From Stutzerimonas nosocomialis (lineage in GTDB: Bacteria; Pseudomonadota; Gammaproteobacteria; Pseudomonadales; Pseudomonadaceae), in contig NZ_QLAE01000001.1 of assembly GCF_005876855.1 (NCBI RefSeq), positions 205,418-269,417 of the forward strand: DNA of 64,000 nucleotides. Direction: 5' to 3'. The notes beneath the pieces are model-generated. The model had not been told where the DNA came from, made no database searches, and was given only the letters and a program-made list of their open reading frames with translations. The translations under genes were made by a program, and so were the position numbers. This document shows positions 46,717-57,820 of this stretch, in pieces. The number at the start of each line of letters is the position of its first letter. Position 1 is the stretch's first letter.

Positions 46717-48456
46717 TTACATCCGCTCCAGTGGTTCCAGGCCGAGCAGTTCCAGCCCCTGCTTGAGCGTGCGGCCGGTCAGGGCGGCCAGGCGCAGGCG
46801 GCTCTGCTTGCGGGTTTCGCTGTCTGCCGCAAGGATCGGGCAGTGCTCGTAGAAGCTGGAGAACAGTCCGGCGAGATCGTACAGATAGCTGCACAACAGG
46901 TGTGGGACGCCTTTCTCGCCGACGTTGTTGAGCACGTCGGCGAACTGCGCGAGCTTGGCGGCCAGCGCCTGCTCCTGTTCGGCCTCGAGCTGGATGTGGC
47001 CGCCGATCTCGTCCACGCCCTTGCCCAGCTTGCGGAACAGGCTGGCGACCCGGGTGTAGGCATAGAGCAGGTAGGGCGCGGTATTGCCCTCGAAACTCAG
47101 CATCTGCTCGAAGTTGAAGCTGTAGTCGCTGGTGCGGTGCTTGGACAGATCGGCGTACTTGACTGCGCCGATGCCCACGGCGCGGGCGATCTGGCGCAGC
47201 TCGGCCTCGTCGAGGTCGGCGTTCTTGCTCTTGACCAGCGTGTAGGCGCGTTCCTGGGCTTCGTCGAGCAGGTCGATCAGCTTGACCGTGCCGCCGTCGC
47301 GGGTCTTGAACGGGCGGCCATCGGCGCCGTTCATGGTGCCGAAGCCCATGTGCTCGAGCTGCATGCCCGGGTGCACGAAGCCGGCGCGACGGGCCACTTC
47401 GAACGCCATCTGGAAATGCAGCGCCTGGCGCTGGTCGACGAAGTAGAGCACCCGGTCGGCCTTGAGCACCTGGCTGCGGTAACGCATGGCCGCCAGGTCG
47501 GTGGTGGCGTAGAGGTAGCCGCCGCCGGCCTTCTGCACGATCACCGGCAGGGGGTTGCCTTCGGCGTTCTTGAACTCGTCCATGAAGACGCACTGCGCGC
47601 CGTCGCTTTCGCTGAGCAGGCCCTTGTCCCGCAGAGCGTCGACGATACCGGGCAGCTCGTCGTTGTAGGCGCTCTCGCCGCGTACGTCGGCGGGGCTCAG
47701 GCGGACGTTGAGGCGGTCGTAGACCTTCTGGCAGTGAGACAGGGAAATGTCGTTGAAGCGGTTCCACAACCGCAGGCAGTCGGCATCACCGGCCTGCAAC
47801 TTCACCACCAGGGCGCGGGCCCGGTCGGCGAACTCGGCGCTCTCGTCGAAGCGCTTCTTGGCGGCGCGGTAGAACTCTTCCAGGTCCGCCAGCTCGCTTT
47901 GCGCCGCCACCGGGCGTTCTTCCAGATAGGCCAGCAGCATGCCGAACTGGGTGCCCCAGTCGCCCACGTGGTTCTGCCGGATCACCTCGTCGCCGAGAAA
48001 CTCAAGAACTCGGCCCACGCCGTCACCGATGATGGTCGAGCGCAGGTGGCCGACGTGCATCTCCTTGGCCAGGTTCGGAGACGACAGGTCGATGACGACC
48101 TTCTGCGCCGGGCCGGCCTTGCGTACACCCAGGTGCTCGTCGGCCAGCGCGGCTTCGAGTCGTTCGGCCAGCGCGGCGCTGTTCTGGAAGAAGTTGAGAA
48201 AGCCCGGCCCTGCGATCTCCACCTTGGTGATTCCTTCATCGGCCGGCAGCGCGGCGATGAGCTTCTCGGCCAGATCGCGCGGCTTCATGCCGGCCGGTTT
48301 GGCCAGCATCATCGCGATGTTGCTGGCGAAGTCGCCGTGGCTCTTGTCCTTGGTGTTCTCCACCTGGATCGTCGGGGTCAGCCCCTCGGGCAGCACGCCT
48401 TCGCCGACGAGGCGGTTCAGGGCTTGCTGGATCAGGTGGCGGATGCTGTCTTTCAT
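46717..48456 (-). CDS. argS: arginyl-tRNA synthetase
   Basis: ArgS (579 residues) is a class I synthetase. The HIGH-like signature is [19 protein letters not shown] in the form [36 protein letters not shown] marks the catalytic region and the C-terminal anticodon-binding helices end [17 protein letters not shown]. The start [14 protein letters not shown] was chosen over an earlier in-frame ATG. Confidence 0.97.
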   Translation of the reverse strand: MKDSIRHLIQQALNRLVGEGVLPEGLTPTIQVENTKDKSHGDFASNIAMMLAKPAGMKPRDLAEKLIAALPADEGITKVEIAGPGFLNFFQNSAALAERLEAALADEHLGVRKAGPAQKVVIDLSSPNLAKEMHVGHLRSTIIGDGVGRVLEFLGDEVIRQNHVGDWGTQFGMLLAYLEERPVAAQSELADLEEFYRAAKKRFDESAEFADRARALVVKLQAGDADCLRLWNRFNDISLSHCQKVYDRLNVRLSPADVRGESAYNDELPGIVDALRDKGLLSESDGAQCVFMDEFKNAEGNPLPVIVQKAGGGYLYATTDLAAMRYRSQVLKADRVLYFVDQRQALHFQMAFEVARRAGFVHPGMQLEHMGFGTMNGADGRPFKTRDGGTVKLIDLLDEAQERAYTLVKSKNADLDEAELRQIARAVGIGAVKYADLSKHRTSDYSFNFEQMLSFEGNTAPYLLYAYTRVASLFRKLGKGVDEIGGHIQLEAEQEQALAAKLAQFADVLNNVGEKGVPHLLCSYLYDLAGLFSSFYEHCPILAADSETRKQSRLRLAALTGRTLKQGLELLGLEPLERM

Positions 48457-48576
48457 CGGATAAGGCCTTGCCTGCGGACGCGGTAAACCCTGCATTATAA
48501 AAGTAGCGGCAAGCTGCAAGCCACCCGCTTCAGGTAAAAGCGGAAAAGCGCGCCGGCGGGTTCCTGCCAGCTCCCG

Positions 48577-50796
48577 CTAAAAAAGGTCGATCGGGTCTAC
48601 GTCCAGCGACCAGCGTACCGTGCGGCTGTCGGGCAGTTGCTCGAGCAGCGGCAGCCAGGCGGCCATGAGGCGATGCAGCGGAGCGCGTGCGCTGGACTGC
48701 AGCAGCAATTGCGCACGGAACCGCCCGGCGCGCCGCTCCATGGGCGCCGGTACCGGGCCGAGCAGTTCGACGCCGCCGAGCTGCAGCGCGCCCAGCAGCC
48801 CTTCCGCCTCGGCGCAGGCGTCATCGAGGAAGGCTTCCGCCTGGCCCGGCTTGTGGGCCTCGGCGCGCAGCAGCGCGAGGTGGCTGAACGGCGGCAGGCC
48901 GGCGGCACGCCGTTCGGACAGGGCCTGCTCGGCGAAGGCGAAGTAGCCCTGTTCGGTCAGTTGCACCAGCAGTGGATGGTCTGCCAGGTGGGTCTGGATG
49001 ATCACCTGGCCCGGCTCTTCGGCACGCCCCGCGCGGCCGGCGACCTGCAGGATCAGCTGCGCCATGCGCTCGCTTGCGCGAAAGTCGGCCGAGAACAGGC
49101 CGCCATCGGCATCGAGGATGGCGACCAGGGTCACGCGGGGGAAGTGGTGCCCCTTGGCGAGCATCTGCGTACCGACCAGCAGGCAGGGCTCGCCCCGGTT
49201 GATGGTCCCCAGCAACTGGTCCATGGCGCCCTTTCGCGCGGTGCTGTCGCGGTCGACGCGCAAGACCGGGTAATCGGGAAACAGCACCGCCAGGCGCTCC
49301 TCGGCGCGCTCGGTACCGGCACCGACCGGTCGCAGGTCGACGTGCGCGCAACTGGGGCAGTTGCTCGGCGGACGTTCGCTATGGCCACAGTGATGGCAGC
49401 GCAGCTCGTTGTGGCGCTGATGCAGCGTCATTCGCGCGTCGCAGCGGGGGCACTGGCTGAGCCAGCCGCAGTCGTGGCACAGCAGTGTCGGCGCGAAGCC
49501 CCGGCGGTTGAGGAACACCAGCACCTGCTGGCCGGCCGCCAGGGTCTGCGCCATGGCCTGCTGCAGGGGGCCGGAGATGCCTGAATCCAGCGGGCGGCTG
49601 CGCACGTCGAGGCGGTGGAACCGCGGCGGCTTCGCGCCGCCGGCGCGCTCGGTCAGTTTGAGCAGGGCATAGCGGCCGCTGTGGGCGTTGTGCAGGCTTT
49701 CCAGCGAGGGGGTGGCCGAGCCGAGCACGATCGGCAGGTTTTCCTGCCGGGCGCGTACCACGGCGAGGTCACGCGCGTGGTAGCGCAGGCCTTCCTGCTG
49801 TTTATAAGAGGCGTCGTGCTCCTCGTCGATGATGATCAGCCCCGGGTTCTTCATCGGGGTGAACAGCGCCGAGCGGGTGCCGATGATGATGTCCGCCTCG
49901 CCGTCGCGCGCCGCCAGCCAGGCATCGAGGCGCTCGCGGTCGTTGACGTTGGAATGCAGCAGCGCGATGCGTGCGTTGAAGCGACGCTCGAAGCGGGCCA
50001 GCGTCTGCGGGCCGAGGTTGATCTCGGGGATGAGTACCAGCGCCTGCCTGCCCGCCGCGAGCACCTGGTGGATCAGCTGCAGGTAGACTTCGGTCTTGCC
50101 GCTGCCGGTCACGCCAGCCAGCAGGAAGGCCTGGTAGCCGCCCAGGCCCGCGCGTACCGCTTCGACGGCCAGGCGTTGCTGGGGGTTGAGCGGCAGTTCC
50201 GGCTGCAGCAGCCAGCTGCCATGGTGTTCGGCCGGCACATGGCGGCGCACTTCGACGCGCAGCAGTCCTTTCTGGCGCAGCAGGTCGAGGCTGTCCTTGC
50301 TCAGCTGCAGCTTCGCCAGCAGCGCATGGGCAACGCCATGGGGATGCTGGGCGATGGCCTTGAGCGCCTCGCGCTGGCGCGGCGCGCGTGCCAGGCGCGG
50401 GTCATCGATGCGCGCGCCCTCGGCCAGGTACCAGAAGCGCTCCTGGCGCGCTTCGGCCGGCTCGCCCTGGCGCAGCAGGGTCGGCAGGGCCCAACTGAAG
50501 GTGTCCCCCAGGCTGTGCTGGTAATACTGGGCGGTCCACAGGCAGAGCTTGAATAATGCCGTCGGCAGCGGTGGCTGGAGGTCGAGTACTTCCAACGCTG
50601 CCTTGAGCTTGGCCTCCGGCACTTCGCTCTGGTCTGCGATCTCCACCAGCACGCCGATCACCTCGCGCCTGCCGAACGGCACGCGCAGCCGCATGCCCGG
50701 TTGCAGTGCCGTATGCGGCACGCCATCCGGCGCCCGGTAGTCGAACAGTCGGCGCAGCGGCGAAGGCAGGGCGAGGCGTAGGATCGGGATGGGCAC
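48577..50796 (-). CDS. priA: primosomal protein N' (replication restart helicase PriA)
   Basis: PriA (739 residues, GTG start) restarts stalled replication forks. The DNA-binding N-terminus begins PIPILRLALPSPLRRLFDY. Walker A is LAGVTGSGKTEVYLQL, the DEEH box IIIDEEHDASYKQ, and cysteine pairs CHDCGWLSQCPRCDAR and CHHCGHSERPPSNCPSC bind zinc. The C-terminal helicase motifs LVGTQMLAKGHHFP and QVAGRAGRAEE are complete. It is divergent from rpmE. Confidence 0.97.
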   Translation of the reverse strand: MPIPILRLALPSPLRRLFDYRAPDGVPHTALQPGMRLRVPFGRREVIGVLVEIADQSEVPEAKLKAALEVLDLQPPLPTALFKLCLWTAQYYQHSLGDTFSWALPTLLRQGEPAEARQERFWYLAEGARIDDPRLARAPRQREALKAIAQHPHGVAHALLAKLQLSKDSLDLLRQKGLLRVEVRRHVPAEHHGSWLLQPELPLNPQQRLAVEAVRAGLGGYQAFLLAGVTGSGKTEVYLQLIHQVLAAGRQALVLIPEINLGPQTLARFERRFNARIALLHSNVNDRERLDAWLAARDGEADIIIGTRSALFTPMKNPGLIIIDEEHDASYKQQEGLRYHARDLAVVRARQENLPIVLGSATPSLESLHNAHSGRYALLKLTERAGGAKPPRFHRLDVRSRPLDSGISGPLQQAMAQTLAAGQQVLVFLNRRGFAPTLLCHDCGWLSQCPRCDARMTLHQRHNELRCHHCGHSERPPSNCPSCAHVDLRPVGAGTERAEERLAVLFPDYPVLRVDRDSTARKGAMDQLLGTINRGEPCLLVGTQMLAKGHHFPRVTLVAILDADGGLFSADFRASERMAQLILQVAGRAGRAEEPGQVIIQTHLADHPLLVQLTEQGYFAFAEQALSERRAAGLPPFSHLALLRAEAHKPGQAEAFLDDACAEAEGLLGALQLGGVELLGPVPAPMERRAGRFRAQLLLQSSARAPLHRLMAAWLPLLEQLPDSRTVRWSLDVDPIDLF

Positions 50797-50882
50797 GCGA
50801 GCGGTCCTTGGGGGCGAGGCGCGATCTTATCAGCGAAGCCGGGCGCGGCGCAGAGGGCGTCGGCCGATCATCGCTGCGGCCC

Positions 50883-50910
50883 TTGCATCGTGCCCTTGCT
50901 CTGGTATCAT
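50883..50910 (+). promoter_or_regulatory. putative sigma-70 promoter of rpmE
   Basis: TTGCAT (50883-50888), a 16-base spacer and TATCAT (50905-50910) resemble -35 and -10 boxes. They lie 70 bases before the rpmE ATG, in the rpmE/priA divergent gap. Confidence 0.55.
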
Positions 50911-50979
50911 CCGCGCCCTTAATCCGTGCGGTGCTCGACATAGGGTCGGGTGGCGGCACATCAGACGTGAGGATTCATC

Positions 50980-51192
50980 ATGAAAGCCGATATCCATCCG
51001 AAGTACCAAGAAATCGAAGCCACCTGCAGCTGCGGCAACGTCATCAAGACCCGCTCCACGCTGGGCAAGAACATGAACCTGGACGTGTGCTCCGAATGCC
51101 ACCCGTTCTACACCGGCAAGCAGAAAGTGCTGGATACCGGCGGCCGTATCGACCGCTTCAAGCAGCGCTTCGGCGTATTCGGCGCCAAGTAA
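50980..51192 (+). CDS. rpmE: 50S ribosomal protein L31
   Basis: L31 (70 residues). Four cysteines (16 and 18 in TCSCGN; 37 and 40 in [14 protein letters not shown]) mark the zinc-containing form. A second zinc-free copy might exist elsewhere. The ATG follows GAGGATTC. It ends 23 bases before the nuclease gene and is terminated by a hairpin lying within that gene. Confidence 0.97.
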   Translation: MKADIHPKYQEIEATCSCGNVIKTRSTLGKNMNLDVCSECHPFYTGKQKVLDTGGRIDRFKQRFGVFGAK

Positions 51193-51215
51193 GCTTGGGC
51201 CGAGACGAAAAGCCG

Positions 51216-52007
51216 ATGGGCTTCTTCGTTACAGCGACACTGAAAAAGGCGCCCCTCGTGGGCGCCTTTTTCGTTTGTCTGTCATCTGCGGTTCAGGCGT
51301 CCTGTCCTGCGCCCGGCCCCCTGCCACAGGTCGAGGTGGCGCGGGTGGTGGATGGCGACACCCTGCGCCTGGCCGACGGGCGCAGCGTTCGGCTGATCGG
51401 GCTGAACACGCCGGAGCTCGGCGGGGGCGGGCGGGCAGAGGAACCCTTCGCCGTGTTGGCGCGGCGAGAACTGGAGGCGCGGGTCCGGGCCAGTGGCGGG
51501 CGCGTCGGCCTGCAGGTCGGCGCCGAAGCGAAGGACCGCTACGGTCGCACCCTGGCGCATGTCTACGACAGCGCGGGTGCGAGTCTCGAAGCGGCGCTGC
51601 TTGGTGAAGGGCTTGGTTACTTCGTTGCTCAGGCGCCCAATGTCGAGCTCTGGCAATGCCATCAGGCCGCCGAGCGGCAGGCGCGCGAGGCGGGCCGAAA
51701 CCTCTGGCGCAAGCCCTCCGTTCTTGCGCCCGATGCCCTCGCCCAGGCGGGCTTCGCGCTGATCGAGGCGCGGGTGGAGCGCGTCGAGCGCAACCGGGGC
51801 GGGGTATGGCTCGAGCTCGAAGGGCCGGCGGTCCTGCACATCGCGATGCGACACCTGGACAGTTTCGACAGCGCTGCGCTCGACGCCCTGGCCGGTCGCC
51901 GGGTTCAGGCGCGCGGCTGGGTGATCGAGCGCAGAGGCGTCAGGGCAGGGCAGGCCCGCTGGATGCTGCCGATCACCCATCCGTCGATGCTGGAGGCGCG
52001 CGACTGA
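51216..52007 (+). CDS. thermonuclease (SNase-like) family protein, secreted
   Basis: A protein of 263 residues. The N-terminus (GFFVTATLKKAPLVGAFFVC, then LSSAVQA) reads as a signal peptide. The SNase-like domain follows: VVDGDTLRLADGRSVRLIGL, NTPELG, AKDRYGRTLAHVY (catalytic Arg region) and AREAGRNLWR. A C-terminal OB-like tail (VWLELEGPAVLHIAMRHLDS) follows. The rpmE terminator hairpin falls inside codons for the signal peptide, so part of the transcript probably ends there and expression of the nuclease depends on readthrough or its own promoter. Confidence 0.85.
   Translation: MGFFVTATLKKAPLVGAFFVCLSSAVQASCPAPGPLPQVEVARVVDGDTLRLADGRSVRLIGLNTPELGGGGRAEEPFAVLARRELEARVRASGGRVGLQVGAEAKDRYGRTLAHVYDSAGASLEAALLGEGLGYFVAQAPNVELWQCHQAAERQAREAGRNLWRKPSVLAPDALAQAGFALIEARVERVERNRGGVWLELEGPAVLHIAMRHLDSFDSAALDALAGRRVQARGWVIERRGVRAGQARWMLPITHPSMLEARD
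51243..51271 (+). terminator. rpmE terminator overlapping a signal-peptide coding region
   Basis: AAAAAGGCGCCC pairs with GGGCGCCTTTTT (12-bp stem, 5-base loop), with the T-run forming the 3' arm. In the nuclease frame these bases encode KKAPLVGAFF. Confidence 0.9.
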
Positions 52008-52008
52008 G

Positions 52009-52086
52009 TCATCGCTCGGAGCGATCGGCATGACGCTTGGCGGGGTGGGCGTTCTCGCTTGGCACCGGGGTTCCGCTGTCGGTCAT
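52009..52086 (-). CDS. possible 25-residue peptide
   Basis: A short frame in the nuclease/malic-enzyme gap encodes MTDSGTPVPSENAHPAKRHA followed by DRSER. Only AAAGG about 11 bases upstream resembles a ribosome site. It is very polar, with no recognisable family, and could be a remnant or chance. Confidence 0.2.
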   Translation of the reverse strand: MTDSGTPVPSENAHPAKRHADRSER

Positions 52087-52215
52087 AACGTAAGCGCCTT
52101 TTCGGCTGGCGTGCCCGTGGCGTCTGGGCTGCGGCGGTGGCAACCTTGTGAGGGCCCACCTTCTTGCGTATGCTCGACCGTCTGTCTGTTCCAGTAAAAC
52201 AAGCGGAATGCCAAC

Positions 52216-53484
52216 ATGACCGACCTGAAAACTGCCGCGCTCGAGTATCACTGCCAGCCCCGTCCCGGGAAGCTGAGTGTCGAGCTGACCAAGCCCACCG
52301 CGACTGCCCGCGACCTGTCCCTGGCATACAGCCCTGGTGTCGCCGAGCCCGTGCGCGAGATCGCTCGCGATCCGGAGCTGGCCTTCAAATACACCGGCAA
52401 AGGCAACCTGGTCGCAGTCATTTCCGACGGTACGGCTATCCTGGGTCTCGGCGATCTCGGCCCGCTGGCCTCCAAGCCGGTGATGGAAGGCAAGGGCGTT
52501 CTGTTCAAGCGCTTCGCCGGCGTCGATGTCTTCGACATCGAAGTGGATGCCGAAAGCCCGCAGGCTTTCATCGACACCGTCAAGCGTATCTCCATCACCT
52601 TCGGTGGCATCAACCTCGAAGACATCAAGGCGCCTGAGTGCTTCGAGATCGAGCGTGCGCTGATCGAACAGTGCGACATTCCGGTCTTCCACGACGACCA
52701 GCACGGCACAGCCATCGTGACCGCAGCCGGCATGCTCAACGCGCTGGAAATCGCCGGCAAGTCGCTGGAATCGGCTAAGATCGTCTGCCTTGGCGCCGGT
52801 GCTGCAGCCACCTCCTGCATGAAGTTGCTGGTGAGCATGGGCGCGAAGATCGAGAACATCTTCATGATCGACCGCAAGGGCGTGATCCATGCCGGGCGCG
52901 ACGATCTGAACCAGTACAAGGCCGTGTTTGCCCATGAAACCGACAAGCGCACCCTGTCCGATGCGCTGGACGGCGCCGATGTGTTCGTCGGTCTTTCCGG
53001 AGCCAATCTGCTGAGCCCGGAAAACCTCAACCGCATGGCGGCCAACCCGATCGTGTTCGCCTGCTCGAACCCTGATCCGGAAATCAGCCCCGAGCTGGCC
53101 CATGCGACGCGCTCCGACGTGATCATGGCGACCGGTCGTTCCGACTACCCGAACCAGGTCAACAACGTGCTGGGCTTCCCGTTCATCTTCCGTGGTGCTC
53201 TGGACGTGCGCGCCAAGCGCATCAACGAAGAGATGAAGATCGCCGCTGCGCTGGCCCTGCGTGACCTGGCCAAGCTGCCGGTGCCGGCCGAAGTCGCCGC
53301 AGCCTATGGTGTCGACAGCCTGGAGTTCGGTCGCGAGTACATCATTCCCAAGCCGATGGATCCTCGCCTGATCACCCTGGTATCCGACGCGGTCGCCAAG
53401 GCGGCGATCGAGACGGGCGTGGCCACGCTGCCATATCCGAAGCACTATCCGCTGCAGTCGGTAAACGACGTGTTCAACGGCTGA
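52216..53484 (+). CDS. maeB: malic enzyme (oxaloacetate-decarboxylating, NADP type)
   Basis: Malic enzyme (422 residues) makes pyruvate, CO2 and NAD(P)H from malate. It begins MTDLKTAALEYHCQPRPGKL, with AYSPGVAEPVREIA, substrate/metal segments FDIEVDAESPQAF and PVFHDDQHGTAIVTAAGMLN, and the dinucleotide fold KIVCLGAGAAATSCMKLL. It is the short form without the phosphotransacetylase-like C-terminal domain of E. coli MaeB. It shares a bidirectional terminator with ponA. Confidence 0.93.
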   Translation: MTDLKTAALEYHCQPRPGKLSVELTKPTATARDLSLAYSPGVAEPVREIARDPELAFKYTGKGNLVAVISDGTAILGLGDLGPLASKPVMEGKGVLFKRFAGVDVFDIEVDAESPQAFIDTVKRISITFGGINLEDIKAPECFEIERALIEQCDIPVFHDDQHGTAIVTAAGMLNALEIAGKSLESAKIVCLGAGAAATSCMKLLVSMGAKIENIFMIDRKGVIHAGRDDLNQYKAVFAHETDKRTLSDALDGADVFVGLSGANLLSPENLNRMAANPIVFACSNPDPEISPELAHATRSDVIMATGRSDYPNQVNNVLGFPFIFRGALDVRAKRINEEMKIAAALALRDLAKLPVPAEVAAAYGVDSLEFGREYIIPKPMDPRLITLVSDAVAKAAIETGVATLPYPKHYPLQSVNDVFNG

Positions 53485-53510
53485 TCGCCGCAGACCGCCG
53501 AAGACAAATG

Positions 53511-53540
53511 AAAAAACCCCGCTGATGCGGGGTTTTTTTT
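53511..53540. terminator. bidirectional terminator between maeB and ponA
   Basis: AAAAAACCCCGC pairs with GCGGGGTTTTTT (12 bp, loop TGAT), with T-runs on both strands. It lies between the convergent stops of maeB and ponA. Confidence 0.93.
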
Positions 53541-53589
53541 GCCCGTTGCCGCGTGCCGGATGCTTCGTCTCGATGCGTCCGGCTGGCGG

Positions 53590-56001
53590 TCAGAACAGGT
53601 CCAGCGGTGCGGCTTCGGATTCGGGCAGCGGTGTGCCGGGAATCTGCAGGCCGCCGTCGAACTCGCCCATGGAGGGCGGCGAGTCCTCGTACTTGAACAG
53701 CTCGAAGTACGCATCCGGCGTGCCGGGCGATGCGGCACGACCGCTGACCGGATCGATGCGCAGGGTCGTGATGCCGTCGGGTTCGGGCGGCAGGTGCTCC
53801 GGTCGACCTTCGAGCACCGCCGACATGTAATGCATCCAGATCGGCAGAGCGACCGTGCCGCCGTATTCGTTGCGCCCGAGGCTCTGGGGCTGGTCGAAGC
53901 CGGCCCACACCGTAGTGACGAAATCGGCGTTGTAGCCGGAGAACCAGCTGTCGATCGAATCGTTGGTGGTGCCGGTCTTGCCAGCGAGATCGCCACGGTT
54001 CATCGCCAGCGCCCGGCGGCCCGTGCCCTTCTTGATCACGTCCTGCAGCATGCTGGTCATGATGTAGGCGGTGCGCTCGTCGATCACCTGTTCGGCGGCG
54101 ATCGGGGTCTGCGCGTCCGGGGCGTCTGCCGCGGCGTGCTGGCCGACGGTTTCGGCCTTGGCGGAGGGCTGTTCCGTGGCGCCGACCCGTGGCGGGTTGG
54201 CCTGGAAGATCACCTTGCCTTCGCGGTCTTCGATGCGCTGGATCAGGTACGGCTGGATCTTGTGCCCGCCGTTGGCGAAGGTCGTCCAGCCCGTGGCGAT
54301 TTCCATCGGCGTCAGGGTGGCGGTACCCAGTGCGAGCGAAAGATTGCGCGGCAGGTCCTGGCGATTGAAGCCGAAGCGGGTGATGTAGTCGATGGCGTAA
54401 TCGATGCCGATGGTCTGCAGCATCCGGATCGAGACCAGGTTGCGCGATTTGTACAGGGCCTCGCGCATGCGGATCGGCCCCAGGAAGGTGTTGTTGTCGT
54501 TCTTGGGGCGCCAGACGCGATCCATGCCCTGCTCGGTAAACACGATGGGGGCGTCGTTGACCATGCTCGCGGCGGTGAAACCGGCGTCCAGCGCGGCGCT
54601 GTAGATGAACGGCTTGAAGCTCGAGCCGGGCTGGCGCTTGGCCTGGACGGCACGGTTGTAGCTGCTCTGGTCGAAAGAGAAGCCGCCGACCAGGGCTTCG
54701 ATCGAGCCATCCTGCGGGTCCAGTGACACCAGTGCCGCCTGGGCAGCGGGGATCTGACTGAACAGCAGGGATTCGTCCTGCTGACGCACCCGAATGACGT
54801 CACCTGGTTTGACCACATCGGCTGGGCGCTGCGGCCTTGGGCCCAGGCTGTTGGTACCCAGATGGGGGCGGGCCCACTTCATGCTGTCCCAGGCGACTGG
54901 CTGTTCGGTGCCGTCGCGCAGCAGCACCATGATGCCGCTGTTCTCCACCTGGGTGACCACGGCGGGCAGCATGCCGGAAACCGCCCGGCGCTTGCCGAGC
55001 TCGGTCAGCCACTCTTCGCGGGACCGGCCTTCCAGTCGGGCTTCCGGGCCGCGGTAGCCGTGGCGCTGGTCGTATTCGATCAGGCCGGTATCGAGCGCGG
55101 CGTTGGCGGCCAGTTGGCGCTCGCTGGTGATGGTGGTGTAGACCCGATAGCCCTCGGTGTAGGCGTCGCTGCCGTAACGGCCGACCATTTCGGCGCGGGC
55201 CATCTCGGCGATATAGGCGGCGTTGAGCTCCGGCGCGGCGAAGTGATACTTGGCGTCGACCGGCTCGGCGAGGGCCTCTTCATAGCGCGCCTGGTCGATG
55301 GAGCCCAGGCGCCGCATACGTCCCAGGATCCAGTCGCGACGCTCCTTGGAGCGCGTCGGATTCACCAGGGGGTTGAATGCCGAAGGGGCTTTCGGCAGAC
55401 CGGCTATCATCGCCATCTGCGCGAGGCTCAAGTCTTTGATGGATTTGCCGTAATAGACATGAGCGGCTGCTTCGATCCCGTAGGCGCGGTTGCCGAGGTA
55501 AATCTTGTTGACGTAAAGCTCGAGAATTTCGTCCTTACTCAGCTCGCGTTCGATCTGCAGTGCGAGCAGGATTTCGTTGATCTTGCGGGAAAAGCTCCGT
55601 TCGCTGGTGAGGAAGTAATTCTTCGCGACCTGCATGGTGATGGTGCTGCCGCCGGTCTGGATCTGCCCGCTCTTCAATATTTGCGTGGCAGCGCGCATCA
55701 GGCTGGTCAGCTCGACGCCATAATGGTTCGCAAAGTTGTCATCCTCTGCCGCGAGCAACGCATGGATGAAGTCCTTCGGGATCTCGTCGAAGCGAATCGG
55801 CGACCGGCGCATTTCCCCGAATTCTGCAATCAGCTTTTCATCACTGCTGTAGACCCTCAGCGGGATCTGGAGCTGGATGCTGCGAAGTGCGTCGACGGAA
55901 GGCAGGTTGGGGCTTAGATAAAGGAAGGCACCGCTCAAACTGAGCAGCAGTCCGCAGAAAATAGCTAAGCCAGACCAAAGGAAAAACTTCAGGAAACGCA
56001 T
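53590..56001 (-). CDS. ponA: penicillin-binding protein 1A
   Basis: PBP1A (803 residues) is a bifunctional murein synthase. A cytoplasmic tip and membrane helix (FFLWSGLAIFCGLLLSLSGA) are followed by the glycosyltransferase domain with LLAAEDDNFANHYGVE and GGSTITMQVAKNYFL. After an insert comes the transpeptidase domain with the serine in QPGSSFKPFIYS, a second-motif region YKSRNLVSIRM, and KTGTTNDSIDSWFSGY. It is divergent from pilM, as in other Pseudomonas. The ATG at 56001 is preferred to an upstream TTG. Confidence 0.96.
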   Translation of the reverse strand: MRFLKFFLWSGLAIFCGLLLSLSGAFLYLSPNLPSVDALRSIQLQIPLRVYSSDEKLIAEFGEMRRSPIRFDEIPKDFIHALLAAEDDNFANHYGVELTSLMRAATQILKSGQIQTGGSTITMQVAKNYFLTSERSFSRKINEILLALQIERELSKDEILELYVNKIYLGNRAYGIEAAAHVYYGKSIKDLSLAQMAMIAGLPKAPSAFNPLVNPTRSKERRDWILGRMRRLGSIDQARYEEALAEPVDAKYHFAAPELNAAYIAEMARAEMVGRYGSDAYTEGYRVYTTITSERQLAANAALDTGLIEYDQRHGYRGPEARLEGRSREEWLTELGKRRAVSGMLPAVVTQVENSGIMVLLRDGTEQPVAWDSMKWARPHLGTNSLGPRPQRPADVVKPGDVIRVRQQDESLLFSQIPAAQAALVSLDPQDGSIEALVGGFSFDQSSYNRAVQAKRQPGSSFKPFIYSAALDAGFTAASMVNDAPIVFTEQGMDRVWRPKNDNNTFLGPIRMREALYKSRNLVSIRMLQTIGIDYAIDYITRFGFNRQDLPRNLSLALGTATLTPMEIATGWTTFANGGHKIQPYLIQRIEDREGKVIFQANPPRVGATEQPSAKAETVGQHAAADAPDAQTPIAAEQVIDERTAYIMTSMLQDVIKKGTGRRALAMNRGDLAGKTGTTNDSIDSWFSGYNADFVTTVWAGFDQPQSLGRNEYGGTVALPIWMHYMSAVLEGRPEHLPPEPDGITTLRIDPVSGRAASPGTPDAYFELFKYEDSPPSMGEFDGGLQIPGTPLPESEAAPLDLF

Positions 56002-56074
56002 CAAGGTTCTTGGGGTTCCAGGTGGGTAAAGTGAGTGCTGCCGGAGGCGATGCTGAAAGGGAAAAACCGTTCAC

Positions 56075-56080
56075 ATTATA
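56075..56080 (-). promoter_or_regulatory. possible -10 box of ponA
   Basis: TATAAT occurs on the minus strand 74 bases before the ponA ATG. No good -35 is seen 16-18 bases upstream. The flanking AAAAACCG...CGGTTTTT arms could form a weak hairpin. Confidence 0.4.
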
Positions 56081-56159
56081 AGCGGTTTTTTTGCTGGGGA
56101 GCCATTTGCGCTTCTGTCAAGACTGTTATCTAATGTGGAAAAACATAATTAATCCGTAA

Positions 56160-57247
<1,088 letters not shown>

Positions 57248-57248
<1 letters not shown>

Positions 57249-57820
57249 TGGCGCGGATCAACTTACTTCCCTGGCGTGAACAGCTGCGTGAAGAGCGAAA
57301 GCAGCGCTTTCTCGTCACTCTGGTGGGCGTGCTCGTCGTCTCCGCCGGACTCGTCTTCCTGGGTGACCAATACCTCGAAGGCGCCATCAGCCAGCAGCAG
57401 GCGCGCAATGATTTCGTCCGCAAGGAGATCGCCGTTCTCGATGCTCGGATCAAGGAAATCAGCGAACTCAAGCAGCGTCGTCAGCAGCTGCTCGAGCGGA
57501 TGAAGATCATCCAGGATCTGCAGGGCAATCGTCCGATCATCGGTCGCGTATTCGACCAGCTGGTACGGACGCTTCCGGATGGTGTGTATTTCACCGGCCT
57601 GAAGATGACCGGCAAGAACATCGCCATCGTGGGTGCGGCCGAGTCGAACAACCGCGTCTCCAATCTGATGCGTAACCTCGATGGCTCCGAGTGGCTCCAG
57701 GCGCCCAACCTCAACGAGGTCAAGGCTGTGACTGCTGGTGCAGTGGAGCAGGCCAACGTCTTTCAACTCACCGTGCAGCAAACGCAGCCAGTGGTCGCTA
57801 CGGAAGGAGCCAAACAATGA
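57248..57820 (+). CDS. pilN: type IV pilus assembly protein PilN
   Basis: PilN (190 residues) begins with the PilM-binding motif ARINLLPWREQLREERKQRF, then one membrane helix (FLVTLVGVLVVSAGLVFLG), a coiled coil and a periplasmic ferredoxin-like domain (RTLPDGVYFTGLKMTGKN). Its start overlaps the pilM stop by one base (TGATG). Confidence 0.96.

Noticed and set aside
46063-48486. Plus-strand open frame opposite argS and the SPOR gene
   Set aside because: No recognisable family; antisense to well-conserved genes.
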